The notes beneath the pieces were generated by a model that made no database searches, was not told the origin of the DNA, and saw nothing but the letters and a program-made list of their open reading frames with translations. From assembly GCA_016719815.1 (NCBI GenBank), contig JADJYK010000005.1, positions 62,001 through 126,000 on the forward strand: a DNA stretch of 64,000 nucleotides. Direction: 5' to 3'. A program made the position numbers and the translations under genes. The DNA comes from Chitinophagaceae bacterium. Lineage in GTDB: Bacteria > Bacteroidota > Bacteroidia > Chitinophagales > Chitinophagaceae. Shown here piece after piece: positions 35,406-45,407 of this stretch. How positions within the stretch are numbered: the stretch's first letter is position 1; each line of letters opens with the position of its first letter.

Positions 35406-36106
35406 GCAATAATAAAGTATCAATACTGTTGGTTGAAGATGAGGAGAATCTTCATGAAGCACTAAAGCTTAACCTTGAGTTAGAAGGTTATAACGTAACC
35501 TCAGCGTTTGACGGAGCTGCGGCTCTTAATGCGATCCAGAATGAATATTTCGACCTGATAATAATGGATGTCATGCTTCCGGAAATGGACGGGATATCAG
35601 TAATCGAAACGATTCGCATCAGTAATAACGATGTGCCTGTTCTAATTTTGAGTGCTAAAAATAGCAGTGCCGATAGAGTGCTTGGGTTAAAAAAAGGAGC
35701 TGATGATTACTTAACAAAACCCTTCAACCTTGAGGAGTTGTTTTTACGCATTACTAAACTAGTTGACAAAAACAGGAAATTGCAGGATAAAACCACTGTG
35801 GGCGATACATATACTTTTGATAACAATACAATTGATTTTAAAGGGCAGCAGGCAAAAAAAGCCAATGGCGAAAAAATTGAACTAAGCAAGAAGGAGACAA
35901 TGCTTTTGAAATTACTGATCGAAAACAAAAATGAAGTAGTTCCGAGAGAAAAAATTCTGCAAACAGTTTGGGGCTATAATGTGTATCCAACCACAAGAAC
36001 TATTGATAATTTCATTCTTAACTTCAGGAAATACTTTGAAGAAGACAGCCGTAATCCCAAATATTTTCATTCGGTAAGAGGCGTGGGATACAAGTATTCC
36101 GAATAG
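35402..36106 (+). CDS. OmpR/PhoB-family response regulator
   Basis: The 234-residue regulator has a receiver domain with acidic pocket VEDEEN, phosphoacceptor Asp in IIMDVMLPEMDG (about 56), LSAK and the conserved Lys in LTKPFNLEEL (about 106). A winged-helix DNA-binding domain (about 130-232) includes LLIENKNEVVPREKILQTVW and SVRGVGYKYSE. It is the cognate partner of the kinase before it. Targets are unknown. Confidence 0.95.
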   Translation: MSNNKVSILLVEDEENLHEALKLNLELEGYNVTSAFDGAAALNAIQNEYFDLIIMDVMLPEMDGISVIETIRISNNDVPVLILSAKNSSADRVLGLKKGADDYLTKPFNLEELFLRITKLVDKNRKLQDKTTVGDTYTFDNNTIDFKGQQAKKANGEKIELSKKETMLLKLLIENKNEVVPREKILQTVWGYNVYPTTRTIDNFILNFRKYFEEDSRNPKYFHSVRGVGYKYSE

Positions 36107-36111
36107 ACCGG

Positions 36112-37823
36112 TTATTGAAGATTGTTTACTGCATCTGTAAGGCTGCCGATTTCTTTCAGTAGGGTTTCCCTGTCCTGTACTGATTCTGTGCTTGTATAAA
36201 TACGGGTTTCGCTGTCATCAATAATTTCAAGTAATCTTTTGGAAAAAGCTGGAGATAAGGAGGAATCGTTCAACCTTTTTTTGAGAACACTCTTTGTCAT
36301 TTCGCTTCCTGAGAGGCTAAATTTTTCGGCGAGGAATGACCATAGTGTATGATGAAGTGATGAATAAAATACCTGGTCGGTGCCGTTTATTCTTTCCTGA
36401 ACAGGGAAAAGGATTTCTTCTGCTGGTTTTTTTTGTGCTGATACGCTTACATCCTTTTTTTGCACAGCCCCTTGTTTACTAAGAATCGAAAAGAGCAACA
36501 CCAGCACAACAATGGATAGCACAATCAGCCCAGCCTTTTTTGCTGCGCTTTCGCCTTGTTCGTTGATGGATAGTTTTTTCACGGGTGTGATTTCTTCTTT
36601 TTTTACTGCTATACCGGCAATTACCTTTATTTCTTCGGAAGATACGGTTTGATAAGTTTTTGCTTTTGCATTAAAAAATGAAAAAATTACCGGCGGAATG
36701 ATATAACTGCCGGGAGAAGTACAAACAAAGGGAAACCGAAAACTCCTGCTTCGGGGGTGCCTTTTTGCAGTATATCAAAGCTGTCTTTTGTTTCAGCGAG
36801 AAAGCCATCAGTTCCTTTTGGCCAGTTAATTACGGGAGGTTCTAACTGGATAAGGTTTCCTTCACCGGTAATCGTCAGATCAAAGAAACCCTGTTCATTT
36901 GCTGCTATATTATTTTTTTCGACCACAGCACTGATTGTAAACTGGCCAACGGCACCTGTAAACGAAACGGGTTTGTTTTTATCTGGTAAGGGCAAAACGG
37001 AAACTGGAATATTTTCAGTTTGCATATTTAGCTCATAATTTTCCTCTATTTCACCTGATAAGCCAGTTGTAATTACTACTTCGGTTTTTATCTCCATCGG
37101 GTCAATAAAAAAAGTACCGGGTTGTAAGGGATATAATTCAACAGTTCTGATAGTATGAACATTAAATGTTTTTCCATTAATGATTTGGGCAGTTACTTTT
37201 TCTGGGTTCAAACTTTCAATATCAAAAACAGAGAAACCATAGAATCCGGGGTTTTTTATTATTTCTGAGGAAGTTTCAATAGCCGAATACAGTTTAAAAT
37301 CAGCAAGCACAGGTTCGCCGGTATAGCATATCCTTTTGTTTACCCTAACCTTTGCAAACAGGTTGTTCCTAATTTTTTTATCTGTCTTTTCTCCTTTTTC
37401 TATATATAAGCCCGGCAGTTTGCCGGCAGGGGCTTCCTTTGCCACTTGTTTTATTGGCGGGACTGCGGTTATTATTGCCGGGGTACCCTTTACAGTTTTG
37501 TTGTCAATAATAATTGTGGCAGTTGGAATTGTGTAGTTGCCCGGCCTTGAAGCCACAAGTGTAAATACATAGTTTTTTAATTGTTTATCAATGTTGCTGT
37601 GAATTGTTTCTCCAAGATATACATCCGGTCCGGTGATTAATTGCAGCGGTGAAAAATCTGGTATAATTAAGTTACTGGCAGTTTTCCCATCGGCTACAAT
37701 GTATTGAATTCGAAAGGGCTCTCCGGTAATTATAGGTGCCGAAGGAACAATAAGCCGTAATGGCTGCGACGGGCAGTAGTATGAAAACAATAACAGCAGT
37801 AGTATGGCAGGAAGCTTTTTCAT
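36112..37823 (-). CDS. batD: BatD (oxygen tolerance) protein, split by a one-base shift
   Basis: Read together, two frames give about 570 residues. There is a signal peptide (about 1-19), beta-sandwich domains (LRLIVPSAPIITGEPFRIQYIV, RICYTGEPVLADFKLYSAIE, VEKNNIAANEQGFFDLTITGEGN) and a C-terminal membrane helix (AGLIVLSIVVLVLLFSIL) with a soluble tail. Adding one base to the A4 run at 36739-36742 converts the false end into FRFPFVCTSPGSYIIPP and VIFSFFNAKAKTYQTVSSEE, standard BatD sequence. BatD belongs to the Bat system linked to aerotolerance and MoxR ATPases; no batA, batB or moxR gene is adjacent here. Confidence 0.82.
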
Positions 37824-37901
37824 TTCGGTCCCGCTAAAATAGCTCTGTCATTTAAAATACTTTTTTAAAATAGGCAGGTGGGGTTATTTGAATGTCAATG
37901 G

Positions 37902-38600
37902 TTATAAATCGCCTAACTGCGGTCGCAACACAATATCTTCCACACAGGCAGCCGGCGATAATTGTGAGGCAGAAAAAATCATTCTGGCCACATCATTAGC
38001 GACCATTATCCGATTGGCAGAGTTGTCAAAATCACCCCAGGAGTCGGTAAGTACGGCACCCGGGAAAACGGCAGTTACTTTAATGTTGTGCGGTTTCATT
38101 TCTTCCCGCAGGTTGGCGCTGAAACCATGCAGGGCATATTTACTTACACTATACGCCCCTCCATTTGGATAGGCATTTAATGATGCAATTGAACAGATAG
38201 TAAATACATGACCTTTTTTAGCTGCTATCATTTTTGGAATCAAAGCCCTGGTAATGTTATAGGCGGTGAATAGATTAATAGCAAGCATTTTTTCAAGAAT
38301 GCCATCTGGTTCATTATTAATGCTGCCAGGCTCAAAACCTCCGGCGTTATTAACCAGTACATCGGGTGTGGCGGTTTCTAATACCCAGTTGGCAAAGGCT
38401 GCTGCCTGGTTTCCATCGCTTAGGTCGCTGGGCCTTGCCGTAATAGAAACGTTAGGATATTTGGTTAGTAGCTCCTGCAATGTATTGTAGAGCGGTAATT
38501 CGCTTTTGCTGCACAAAAAAAGATTGTGACCATTTTGGGCAAACATTTCTGCAATGGCCTTGCCGATGCCCCTTGATGCTCCGGTAATAACAATATTCAT
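37902..38600 (-). CDS. Short-chain dehydrogenase/reductase
   Basis: The 232-residue classical SDR has the cofactor motif ITGASRGIGKAI (about 4-15), NNAGG (about 83-87), the catalytic Ser in CSIAS (about 134-138) and YSVSK (Tyr about 147, Lys about 151). Size and motifs fit NAD(P)-dependent reductases acting on carbonyls, possibly 3-ketoacyl type. The substrate is unknown. It lies downstream of batD's start on the same strand but in its own unit. Confidence 0.92.
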   Translation of the reverse strand: MNIVITGASRGIGKAIAEMFAQNGHNLFLCSKSELPLYNTLQELLTKYPNVSITARPSDLSDGNQAAAFANWVLETATPDVLVNNAGGFEPGSINNEPDGILEKMLAINLFTAYNITRALIPKMIAAKKGHVFTICSIASLNAYPNGGAYSVSKYALHGFSANLREEMKPHNIKVTAVFPGAVLTDSWGDFDNSANRIMVANDVARMIFSASQLSPAACVEDIVLRPQLGDL

Positions 38601-38646
38601 TATTGATTATTTGAAGCACGAAGTACGAACTTTTTTCCCGTTTGAC

Positions 38647-38674
38647 GTACTTCTTACTTAGTACTTCGTACTTT
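38647..38674. repeat. 7-bp tandem repeat, four units (GTACTTC)
   Basis: The units are GTACTTC, TTACTTA, GTACTTC and GTACTTT, ending 6 bases before the yjjG start. The last unit supplies TACTTTGC, which resembles the -7 element, so the array merges into the promoter. Confidence 0.75.
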
Positions 38675-38680
38675 GCAACT

Positions 38681-39388
38681 ATGAAGTACAGGCAGCTTTT
38701 TTTCGACCTTGATCATACGCTTTGGGACTTTGAGGCTAACAGCCGCCAAACACTGGAAGAACTCTATTTTGAGATGCAGTTGCGGGAAAAAGGTGTTGAT
38801 GATTTTGACCTTTTTCACAAACAATATTTGTTGCACAATGATAAGTTGTGGGAACGCTACCGCAATGGTTATTTAAAAGTGGATGAACTGCGTTGGAAAA
38901 GAATGTGGCTTACCTTATTCGATTTTAAAATTGCCAATGAGCCATTGGCCAGGGAAATGGGAGTAAGGTTTCTCGATTCGCTGCCCACCCGTAAGATATT
39001 ATTCCCTTTCACATTTGAAATACTGGATTACCTTGTTAGTAAGCAATATAAACTGCATTTGATAACAAACGGATTTGAAGTAACACAGCACAGTAAGCTG
39101 AAATATTCAGGACTTGATAAATACTTTGGATATGTAATTACATCAGAAGGCAGCAATAGCCTGAAACCGCATAAGGAAATATTCGACTATGCCTTTCAGA
39201 AAACCGGTGCACAACCGGATGAGAGTGTTATGATTGGTGATACGATGGATGTGGACATACTGGGTGCTATGAATGCCGGAATTGATCAGGTACATGTAAA
39301 TCATCTTACCAAACAGGTGGAAAGTATCAATGGGAAGAATCCAACCTATACAGTGTATTCGCTTAAGGAGCTGGAGGCAATTTTCTGA
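38681..39388 (+). CDS. yjjG: YjjG family noncanonical pyrimidine nucleotidase
   Basis: The 235-residue HAD-superfamily enzyme has motif I LFFDLDHTLWDFEAN (nucleophile Asp about 9), motif II ITNGF (about 126), Lys in SLKPHKEIFDYAF, and motif IV MIGDTMDVDILGAMNAG (about 184-200). YjjG hydrolyses modified pyrimidine nucleotides and guards the nucleotide pool. The ATG at 38681 is supported by the upstream repeat/promoter. It converges with psd with a 6-base gap. Confidence 0.9.
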   Translation: MKYRQLFFDLDHTLWDFEANSRQTLEELYFEMQLREKGVDDFDLFHKQYLLHNDKLWERYRNGYLKVDELRWKRMWLTLFDFKIANEPLAREMGVRFLDSLPTRKILFPFTFEILDYLVSKQYKLHLITNGFEVTQHSKLKYSGLDKYFGYVITSEGSNSLKPHKEIFDYAFQKTGAQPDESVMIGDTMDVDILGAMNAGIDQVHVNHLTKQVESINGKNPTYTVYSLKELEAIF

Positions 39389-39394
39389 TGGAAA

Positions 39395-40051
39395 TTACCA
39401 GGTTGCGATCACCGTTACGCCTCCCTTTGGCTTATCGCCAATTTTTACATTCACCTTTGCGTCTAATGGCAGCAGCAGGTCAACCCGGGAGCCGAATTTG
39501 ATAAAGCCCATCTCATCGTTCTGCTTAACCTGCATACCGGGTTTGAGGTAATTGCAGATGCGTTTGGCAAGGGCACCGGCAATCTGTTTTACCAGTACTT
39601 CTTTGCCGTTGCTGCGATACACTACTGAGTGTCTTTCGTTTTCAGTTGAAGATTTTGGATGCCAGGCCACAAGATATTTCCCTTTATGATATTGACTGTA
39701 CAGCACTTCGCCACTTACAGTATTGCGGTTTACATGCACATTGAGCGGACTCATAAATATAGAAACCTGGATTCTTCTGTCAGTAAAATATTCATCGGCC
39801 TGTACTTCTTCTATTACTACAACTTTACCATCGCAAGGAGCAATGATAGCATTGTCCTTACAGGTGAACTGCCTTTTGGGTATGCGGAAGAAAGATACCA
39901 GGAAGACCAATAACCCCAGTGTGGCAACAAAAAGCAAGATGGTGACGACGGGCAGTGATGAACTGAAAATATAAAACGAAGCAAGGTTGATAATACAAAA
40001 CAGGATGACCCCGATTGCAATGGATTTATAGCCTTCTTTGTGAATTGTCAT
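39395..40051 (-). CDS. psd: Phosphatidylserine decarboxylase family protein (short, psd-like)
   Basis: The 218-residue proenzyme has two N-terminal membrane helices (about 11-31 and 35-55), the substrate-site segment IIAPCDGKVVVIEEV, IFMSPLNVHVNR and the self-cleavage motif MGFIKFGSRVD, with cleavage expected between Gly and Ser near residue 190. The pyruvoyl enzyme makes phosphatidylethanolamine. cdsA, which makes the CDP-diacylglycerol needed upstream in the pathway, lies 36 bases away on the same strand. Confidence 0.93.
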   Translation of the reverse strand: MTIHKEGYKSIAIGVILFCIINLASFYIFSSSLPVVTILLFVATLGLLVFLVSFFRIPKRQFTCKDNAIIAPCDGKVVVIEEVQADEYFTDRRIQVSIFMSPLNVHVNRNTVSGEVLYSQYHKGKYLVAWHPKSSTENERHSVVYRSNGKEVLVKQIAGALAKRICNYLKPGMQVKQNDEMGFIKFGSRVDLLLPLDAKVNVKIGDKPKGGVTVIATW

Positions 40052-40055
40052 AAAG

Positions 40056-40063
40056 CAAATATA
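40056..40063 (-). promoter_or_regulatory. Bacteroidota -7 box TATATTTG for psd
   Basis: An exact TAnnTTTG octamer lies five bases before the psd ATG on the minus strand, so a transcript from it would be close to leaderless. Confidence 0.5.
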
Positions 40064-40087
40064 ATATCTTGAACAAGTATAACATGC

Positions 40088-40983
40088 TTATTTCATAAAT
40101 AACTCCACATACAGCCACACAAACGGGACAGCCACCAGCAGCGAATCGAAGCGGTCTAAAAAACCACCATGGCCAGGCATTATAGAGCCGCTGTCTTTAA
40201 CACCGGCCATGCGTTTTAGTTTGGATTCAAGTAAGTCGCCAAACGTACCGGCGATGGCAGCTATAAAGCCAAGTATCACCCACTTGTATAAAGGCTGCCC
40301 GAAAACAAACCACTTATCAAAACTCCAGGCAATATAACCACAGAGAATAGCTGCCAGGATAATACCGCCAATTGTTCCTTCCCATGTTTTCTTAGGCGAT
40401 ATTTTTGAAAAAGGTGTTTTCCCAATTAATGAGCCAACGATATACGCCATAGTATCATTAATCCACATGCAGGCAATTGTAAAAACTGGCAGGTAAATCA
40501 GATAGAGATGAGAATTTTTATGTAATAAAGAGTTATTTGTTTCTGTACCGTAAAGGTTCATCATTAGTCCGAGACTCAGCGAAACATATACCAACCCCAA
40601 AATGGAATGACCGATATTTTTTAAACGGATGGTTTTGGTAAAGAGCAATTCAGTTATCGGTAAAATAAGAACAATGCTTAAACCTACCCACCAGCCCAGC
40701 TCATGCAGGTACATGCCAAACAATCTGTATTCGTTACCGGTAAACCACAGTACCAGGCTCCAGCCTGCCAGCATTACCCACATTTATGAAAGGGTGAAAT
40801 TTCTTTGTAGCCCGGGTCAATCAGGGCCACTAATTTTTGATACTCGAACCAGCAACCAAAGTGAATAACAGAGAATAAAACAAAAAAACTCCACTGGTTC
40901 CATAAAAGCCCGGCAAGCATCACCACAACAAAGATGATGGCAGTAAAGGCTCTTGTCTTAAATGTTGCAAGGTTAAAAGCCAT
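40088..40983 (-). CDS. cdsA: Phosphatidate cytidylyltransferase, split by a one-base shift
   Basis: The repaired protein has 298 residues and about seven membrane helices. The family signature lies in ISPKKTWEGTIGG, SKLKRMAGVKDSGSIMPGHGGFLDRFDS near residues 230-280. It makes CDP-diacylglycerol from phosphatidate and CTP. The frames join when the plus-strand T3 run at 40783-40785 is read as T4, giving FHKMWVMLAGWSLVLW. The gene is essential in most bacteria, so an error is likely. It starts 2 bases after the CPBP gene stop. Confidence 0.9.
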
Positions 40984-40985
40984 AA

Positions 40986-41954
40986 TCAGTTTTTCTGTTC
41001 AACATCAAATGGATGGTCTTTGAAAGGTTTCATATCATCAGCATATACTTGTTGGTATGTTGTGGTTGATCGGGTCTTCATCCACCAAACAAGGCCAAGG
41101 ACAATGGTGGCGCTTATCAATGCTGCTACAGCAAGATTGCCGGTTTCAATCGGGTTGTCTTTTGTGAGCATTTCCGGATTATAGTACACCAATACAACCT
41201 GCACGGAATTATAAATGGCATGTGCCAGCATTGATGTCCAAAGGCTGCCGCTGTACCAGAAAATAAGCCCTAAGAAAATGCCTAACAAGAAACGGGGCAC
41301 AAAACCATAGAACTGGAAATGTACTGCCGAAAAAACAAATGCTGCTATCACAATACCCGCCCACTGATTTTTGAAAAGCCTGATAAGTATGCGCTGAATA
41401 ACTCCTCTGAACAACAACTCCTCACCCACACCCGCCAGTACACCAATAAAAAAAATATTGATGAGTAAATCTGGAGGGGTTCGGAGTGAAAGCAACGCCT
41501 TGGCTGTTTCTCCGGCATCATCTTCTTTTTCACGCATCCAATTTTCAATACCTGAAGGAAAATGTATGTTTTTGTTCAATTCGCCAAGCCAGCCCACCAA
41601 TGGTGTTGAAAAAAGTAATAAGGCTATGCCAACTATAAAATAGGTGAGGTTAGTTGGTGGTTTCAGGCCAAGATAACGGCTGTTGTTATCTCCAAAAAGG
41701 CGGGCAGCCACATAGGCGGGAATAACACATAGTGCAAAAAACTGAACCAGCAGCAGCCCCCGCACCACAAAAATGGTTTTTGGCGAGGAATAATTCCAGT
41801 TTTTTGTATCGGCCATTTCACTGAATGGCACTTTGGCAACAAATGCGACTATAAATGAACCAATAGCACCAATAACAAACAGGCTCATTAGCGTAACACC
41901 TGCCACGATAAGTAATTGATTAAAAGCTGGTTTATTTTTAAGAAAGCCTCTCAT
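40986..41954 (-). CDS. CPBP family intramembrane metalloprotease
   Basis: The 322-residue membrane protein has about eight helices and the three CPBP (Abi) motifs: GVGEELLFRGVIQR (Glu-Glu and Arg, about 186-199), FSAVHFQFYG (His about 226) and MLAHAIYNSVQV (His about 263). The family includes CAAX prenyl protease and bacteriocin-immunity proteins; most bacterial members have unknown substrates. It appears to head an operon with cdsA and psd and is divergent from dusB. Confidence 0.9.
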   Translation of the reverse strand: MRGFLKNKPAFNQLLIVAGVTLMSLFVIGAIGSFIVAFVAKVPFSEMADTKNWNYSSPKTIFVVRGLLLVQFFALCVIPAYVAARLFGDNNSRYLGLKPPTNLTYFIVGIALLLFSTPLVGWLGELNKNIHFPSGIENWMREKEDDAGETAKALLSLRTPPDLLINIFFIGVLAGVGEELLFRGVIQRILIRLFKNQWAGIVIAAFVFSAVHFQFYGFVPRFLLGIFLGLIFWYSGSLWTSMLAHAIYNSVQVVLVYYNPEMLTKDNPIETGNLAVAALISATIVLGLVWWMKTRSTTTYQQVYADDMKPFKDHPFDVEQKN

Positions 41955-41977
41955 CCCAAACTCTGGTTTTTAGGTTG

Positions 41978-41985
41978 TAAATTTG
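41978..41985 (+). promoter_or_regulatory. Bacteroidota -7 box TAAATTTG for dusB
   Basis: An exact TAnnTTTG octamer lies 20 bases before the GTG at 42006 and excludes the in-frame ATG at 41916, which would lie upstream of the promoter. Confidence 0.65.
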
Positions 41986-42005
41986 CCGTTTATTCTTTTT
42001 CTGAA

Positions 42006-43046
42006 GTGGTAAAGATAGGCAACATAGAAATTCCTGATTTTCCTTTGTTACTGGCTCCGATGGAGGATGTCAGTGATCCGCCTTTCCGTGCCGTCTGCAA
42101 AGACAAGGGAGCAGACCTGATGTATACTGAATTTGTGTCAAGTGAAGGCCTGATAAGGGATGCTATCAAAAGCAAAAAAAAACTCGATATTTTTGATTAT
42201 GAACGTCCCGTGGGAATACAGATTTTTGGTGGCGATGAGGAAAGTCTTTCGCTGGCCGCAAAAATTGTAGAAACTACCAATCCCGACCTGCTTGATATCA
42301 ACTTTGGTTGCCCTGTAAAAAAGGTGGCACTGCGTGGTGCCGGTGCCGGTGTGCTGAAAGATGTGGACCTGATGGTGAGGCTTACAGAAGCGGTTGTAAA
42401 ATCAACAACACTGCCGGTAACGGTAAAAACGAGGCTGGGCTGGGACGAAAGCACCAAGAATATTGAAGAAGTGGCCGAACGCCTGCAGGATGTGGGAATA
42501 AAGGCCCTTGCCATACATGGCCGCACCCGTATGCAGATGTATAAAGGTGAAGCCGACTGGACGCTGATAGGAAAGGTGAAGAACAATTCCCGCATTACTA
42601 TTCCCATTTTTGGTAACGGCGATATTGACAGTCCTGAAAAGGCACTGGAATATAAAAACCGCTATGGCGTTGAGGGGATTATGATTGGCCGTGCTGCTAT
42701 TGGTTATCCGTGGATATTTAACGAGATAAAACATTTTATTAAAACGGGTGAACACCTGCCATCGCCAACTATCGAAGACAGGGTGGCGGTGTGCCGCAAG
42801 CACCTGCATAAATCTGTTGAGTGGAAAAACCCGGTGGTAGGAGTGAACGAAATGCGCCGGCATTACGCCAGCTATCTGAAAGGGCTGCCCAATATTAAAG
42901 AATACAGAAACAAATTAGTAAGGATAGTCGATGTGGAAGAAATAGATGCCCTGCTTACAGAAATTGAAAAGAAATATGCCGGATTTACCTTTGAAAAAGC
43001 ACCGATTGAACTGGTGGACTATCATCAGAAGTGTCCTGTCAATTAG
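42006..43046 (+). CDS. dusB: tRNA-dihydrouridine synthase B
   Basis: The 346-residue flavoprotein from the GTG at 42006 begins VKIGNIEIPDFPLLLAPMEDVSD, exactly where the family starts. Further motifs are LLDINFGCPVKKV with catalytic Cys (about 100), HGRTRMQMYKG (about 175) and GIMIGRAAIGYPWIF (about 228). It reduces uridine to dihydrouridine in tRNA using FMN and NADPH. It converges with the next gene with a 4-base gap. Confidence 0.94.
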   Translation: MVKIGNIEIPDFPLLLAPMEDVSDPPFRAVCKDKGADLMYTEFVSSEGLIRDAIKSKKKLDIFDYERPVGIQIFGGDEESLSLAAKIVETTNPDLLDINFGCPVKKVALRGAGAGVLKDVDLMVRLTEAVVKSTTLPVTVKTRLGWDESTKNIEEVAERLQDVGIKALAIHGRTRMQMYKGEADWTLIGKVKNNSRITIPIFGNGDIDSPEKALEYKNRYGVEGIMIGRAAIGYPWIFNEIKHFIKTGEHLPSPTIEDRVAVCRKHLHKSVEWKNPVVGVNEMRRHYASYLKGLPNIKEYRNKLVRIVDVEEIDALLTEIEKKYAGFTFEKAPIELVDYHQKCPVN

Positions 43047-43050
43047 TTTT

Positions 43051-44199
43051 TTACTCCGACAGATAATCATATGGTAAGAAATCGGCTACATTTTTCCAGC
43101 TCCAGTAGCCCTGATTTATCCAGTCTTTCTGTTCGTAATAATAGCCGTTTTCGGTAATAGCTATCCAGTCTTTTATTTCAATGTAAGAAATAACGTAAGG
43201 AATATTTTTAGGCAAGTTCATTTTTTTCAGGTATTCTTTCTCCGGGCTTTTCTTTGTGTAAGTAATACTGATTTTCCGGGGATAGAAAATTTCTGTCTGT
43301 GCAGGTGTGTTTATACTGTCTTTAATAATGTTGCGAACAACTACACTGTCGTTAATCACACTGTCTTCATAAATATATTCTGTTTTACTGGTAACAAAAT
43401 TGTAGTAAGCCGTATCATACACATCATTTACCTTACTGAATTTCTTATCATTGATTTCATCCAGCATATCAATTATCCAGCCATCTTCAATCAGGGTGCT
43501 GTCGTAATAGCTGCGCATAAAATGCAGTTTGGAGCCTTCGTAAGTATTACGCCTGTTTTTGGCCCACGCATTTTTAAGGCTGTCGTTGCCTTCCATTTCT
43601 GAATACAGGCAATAGCCCCTGTAGCTGTCAATGTTGGAATTGTTGTAGTAAACAAATGAATCAAGCTGGTAATGAAGATTATAACCCAACGCATTGTTAG
43701 AAATGTCCAAAGGTTCTGTGGCGAGTACTTTCAGCTTGTTACTTCTTTTATAAAAGTAAAACTTTAGTACTTCCGGGTTTTTCAGTTCACACTGTGCAGC
43801 ATTAGGAGTGGAGCCAATGAAATGCTGTAAAAAAAATTCACCATGTTTTGCCCAGCCGTCCGGTACTTCACTGCTGCTTTTGATAATTACTTCGCCAAGG
43901 TTTTTGTCTTCTTTCAACATCAGCATTTCCAGTTTAGTTTGCTCATTTACCCTGATGGTTTGGGTCTGGTATCCTGTGTAGCTGAAGATTAAGTCATAAA
44001 CACCCGCCTTTAGTGAAAGCCGAAACTCTCCTTGTTTATCCGTAGTAGTGCCAATGGTTGTGTTCTGGCAAAATACAGAGGCAGCGCTGAGAGGCTCACG
44101 GGTGACTGAATCAAGCACCATACCGCTTACCAGGAATTGCGAATGAACCGTACAAGCCGTGGCAATAATAAACAGAACTGATAGAATATGTTTTTGCAT
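43051..44199 (-). CDS. Secreted protein with carboxypeptidase-like regulatory domain
   Basis: The 382-residue protein has a signal peptide (about 1-20, ending TVHSQ). A CarboxypepD_reg-like beta sandwich follows (VSGMVLDSVTREPLSAASVFCQNTTIGTTTD, GVYDLIFSYTGYQTQTI, about 24-95), as in TonB-dependent receptor N termini. The remainder (about 110-382) is rich in Tyr, Asp and Asn with no recognised fold and no receptor barrel. It is likely a periplasmic or surface protein. A TATCTTTA sequence about 20 bases upstream resembles a -7 box. Confidence 0.78.
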   Translation of the reverse strand: MQKHILSVLFIIATACTVHSQFLVSGMVLDSVTREPLSAASVFCQNTTIGTTTDKQGEFRLSLKAGVYDLIFSYTGYQTQTIRVNEQTKLEMLMLKEDKNLGEVIIKSSSEVPDGWAKHGEFFLQHFIGSTPNAAQCELKNPEVLKFYFYKRSNKLKVLATEPLDISNNALGYNLHYQLDSFVYYNNSNIDSYRGYCLYSEMEGNDSLKNAWAKNRRNTYEGSKLHFMRSYYDSTLIEDGWIIDMLDEINDKKFSKVNDVYDTAYYNFVTSKTEYIYEDSVINDSVVVRNIIKDSINTPAQTEIFYPRKISITYTKKSPEKEYLKKMNLPKNIPYVISYIEIKDWIAITENGYYYEQKDWINQGYWSWKNVADFLPYDYLSE

Positions 44200-44391
44200 A
44201 GAATTAATTACTGGTTAAAGATAGCTACAACCGCAAAAAGGTTGCCGCAAATTAATTTATCCATGAAAGCAAGTGAATGTGCAAGAAGTTTTCGCCTGCG
44301 GCAGATTTTTGATCGTTAACGATATCACTGATTTGAACAGGTGGGATAGTTGAATTCTTACATGTTAATCAGGGCAATCTCAGAGATACAA

Positions 44392-45371
44392 TCAATAGCT
44401 TTTTATGTATTTATCACATGCCTTTTTTATTGTTTCTTCCAGCGGAGTAAAGGTAAATTCCGGCAATGCTTGCTGAATTTTTTTGTTATCAAAAAAAGTC
44501 TGGCTTTGTGCTACTTTGGCGCTTTCTTTTGTGAGCAGGTTTTTTTTTCCTGTGAATAACGATTTTAGTTTTTCTAACCGCCAGGCTAAACCCAGCAAGA
44601 ACGGAGTGGCAGCAGTTTTTGGAGCGGTAACATTAAAACCGTTTGCTATTTGCTCCTGCAGTTTTTTAAAGTCCAGTTATCGCTGCAGGCGATAAACCTT
44701 TGTTCGCAGATGCTGCTTTGCATTAGTAATACAGCAACTTTTGCCACATCTTCCACATCTACAAAGCCATTTATCCCCGAAGTATACCATTTAAGCCCAT
44801 TATGTATTTGCCTGAAGATGGCACAACTGCTGCTGTGCCAGTCGCCATAGCCCAGGATGGTTGCAGGGTTTACAATAACAGTATCCAGGCCTTCGCTCAT
44901 GCCCCGCCACACATGCAATTCTGCTTTGTGTTTGCTGATTGCATAATGTGTGTTGGTTTTACTTTCTTCCCATTTCTTTTCTTCGGTTACATGGTCGCCG
45001 TTGCTTGTACGGCCCAGTGCTGCCACCGAACTGATGTGTACCATCCGGCTTACACCTTTTTCAAGTGCCATATTCACTATGTTGGCGGTTCCCTCTACAT
45101 TTACCTGGTACATCTGTTTGCGGTCTTTCTTGTCGAAAGAAACAACCGCAGCACTATGAATAATAGCGTCTGCACCTTCCATCGCATCCTCCAAAGCAAC
45201 AACATCCAGCACATCTCCTTCCATCCATTGTACTTTTTCAATAATTTCTCTTTCAATCCAGAAAGGGGTTTTGTTTCCTCTCCGGATAGCACGGACATTG
45301 TAGCCTTTTTCAACCAGTTGCTTAAGAATATATGAACCCAAAAAACCAGTGCCGCCAGTTACTAATACCAT
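44392..45371 (-). CDS. NAD-dependent epimerase/dehydratase (dihydroflavonol reductase-like), one-base shift
   Basis: The repaired extended SDR has 326 residues. Motifs are VLVTGGTGFLGSYILKQLVEKGY (about 2-24, written here in part), IIHSAAVVSF, HISSVAAL and catalytic YAISKHKAE (Tyr about 148, Lys about 152). The frames join when one base is added to the plus-strand T6 run at 44662-44667, giving the sequence WTLKKLQEQIANGFN followed by LGLAWRLEKLKSLF and a normal C terminus. It probably reduces or epimerises a sugar- or lipid-linked substrate. A 3-hydroxyacyl-CoA dehydrogenase gene lies upstream on the same strand. Confidence 0.85.
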
Positions 45372-45407
45372 TGAAAATTGAATATTGATTTGTTGAATGT
45401 TGTTAAT

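Noticed and set aside
41916..42005. N-terminal extension of DusB from the ATG at 41916
   Set aside because: It would begin upstream of the -7 box at 41978 and has no counterpart in the family, which starts at VKIGNIE.
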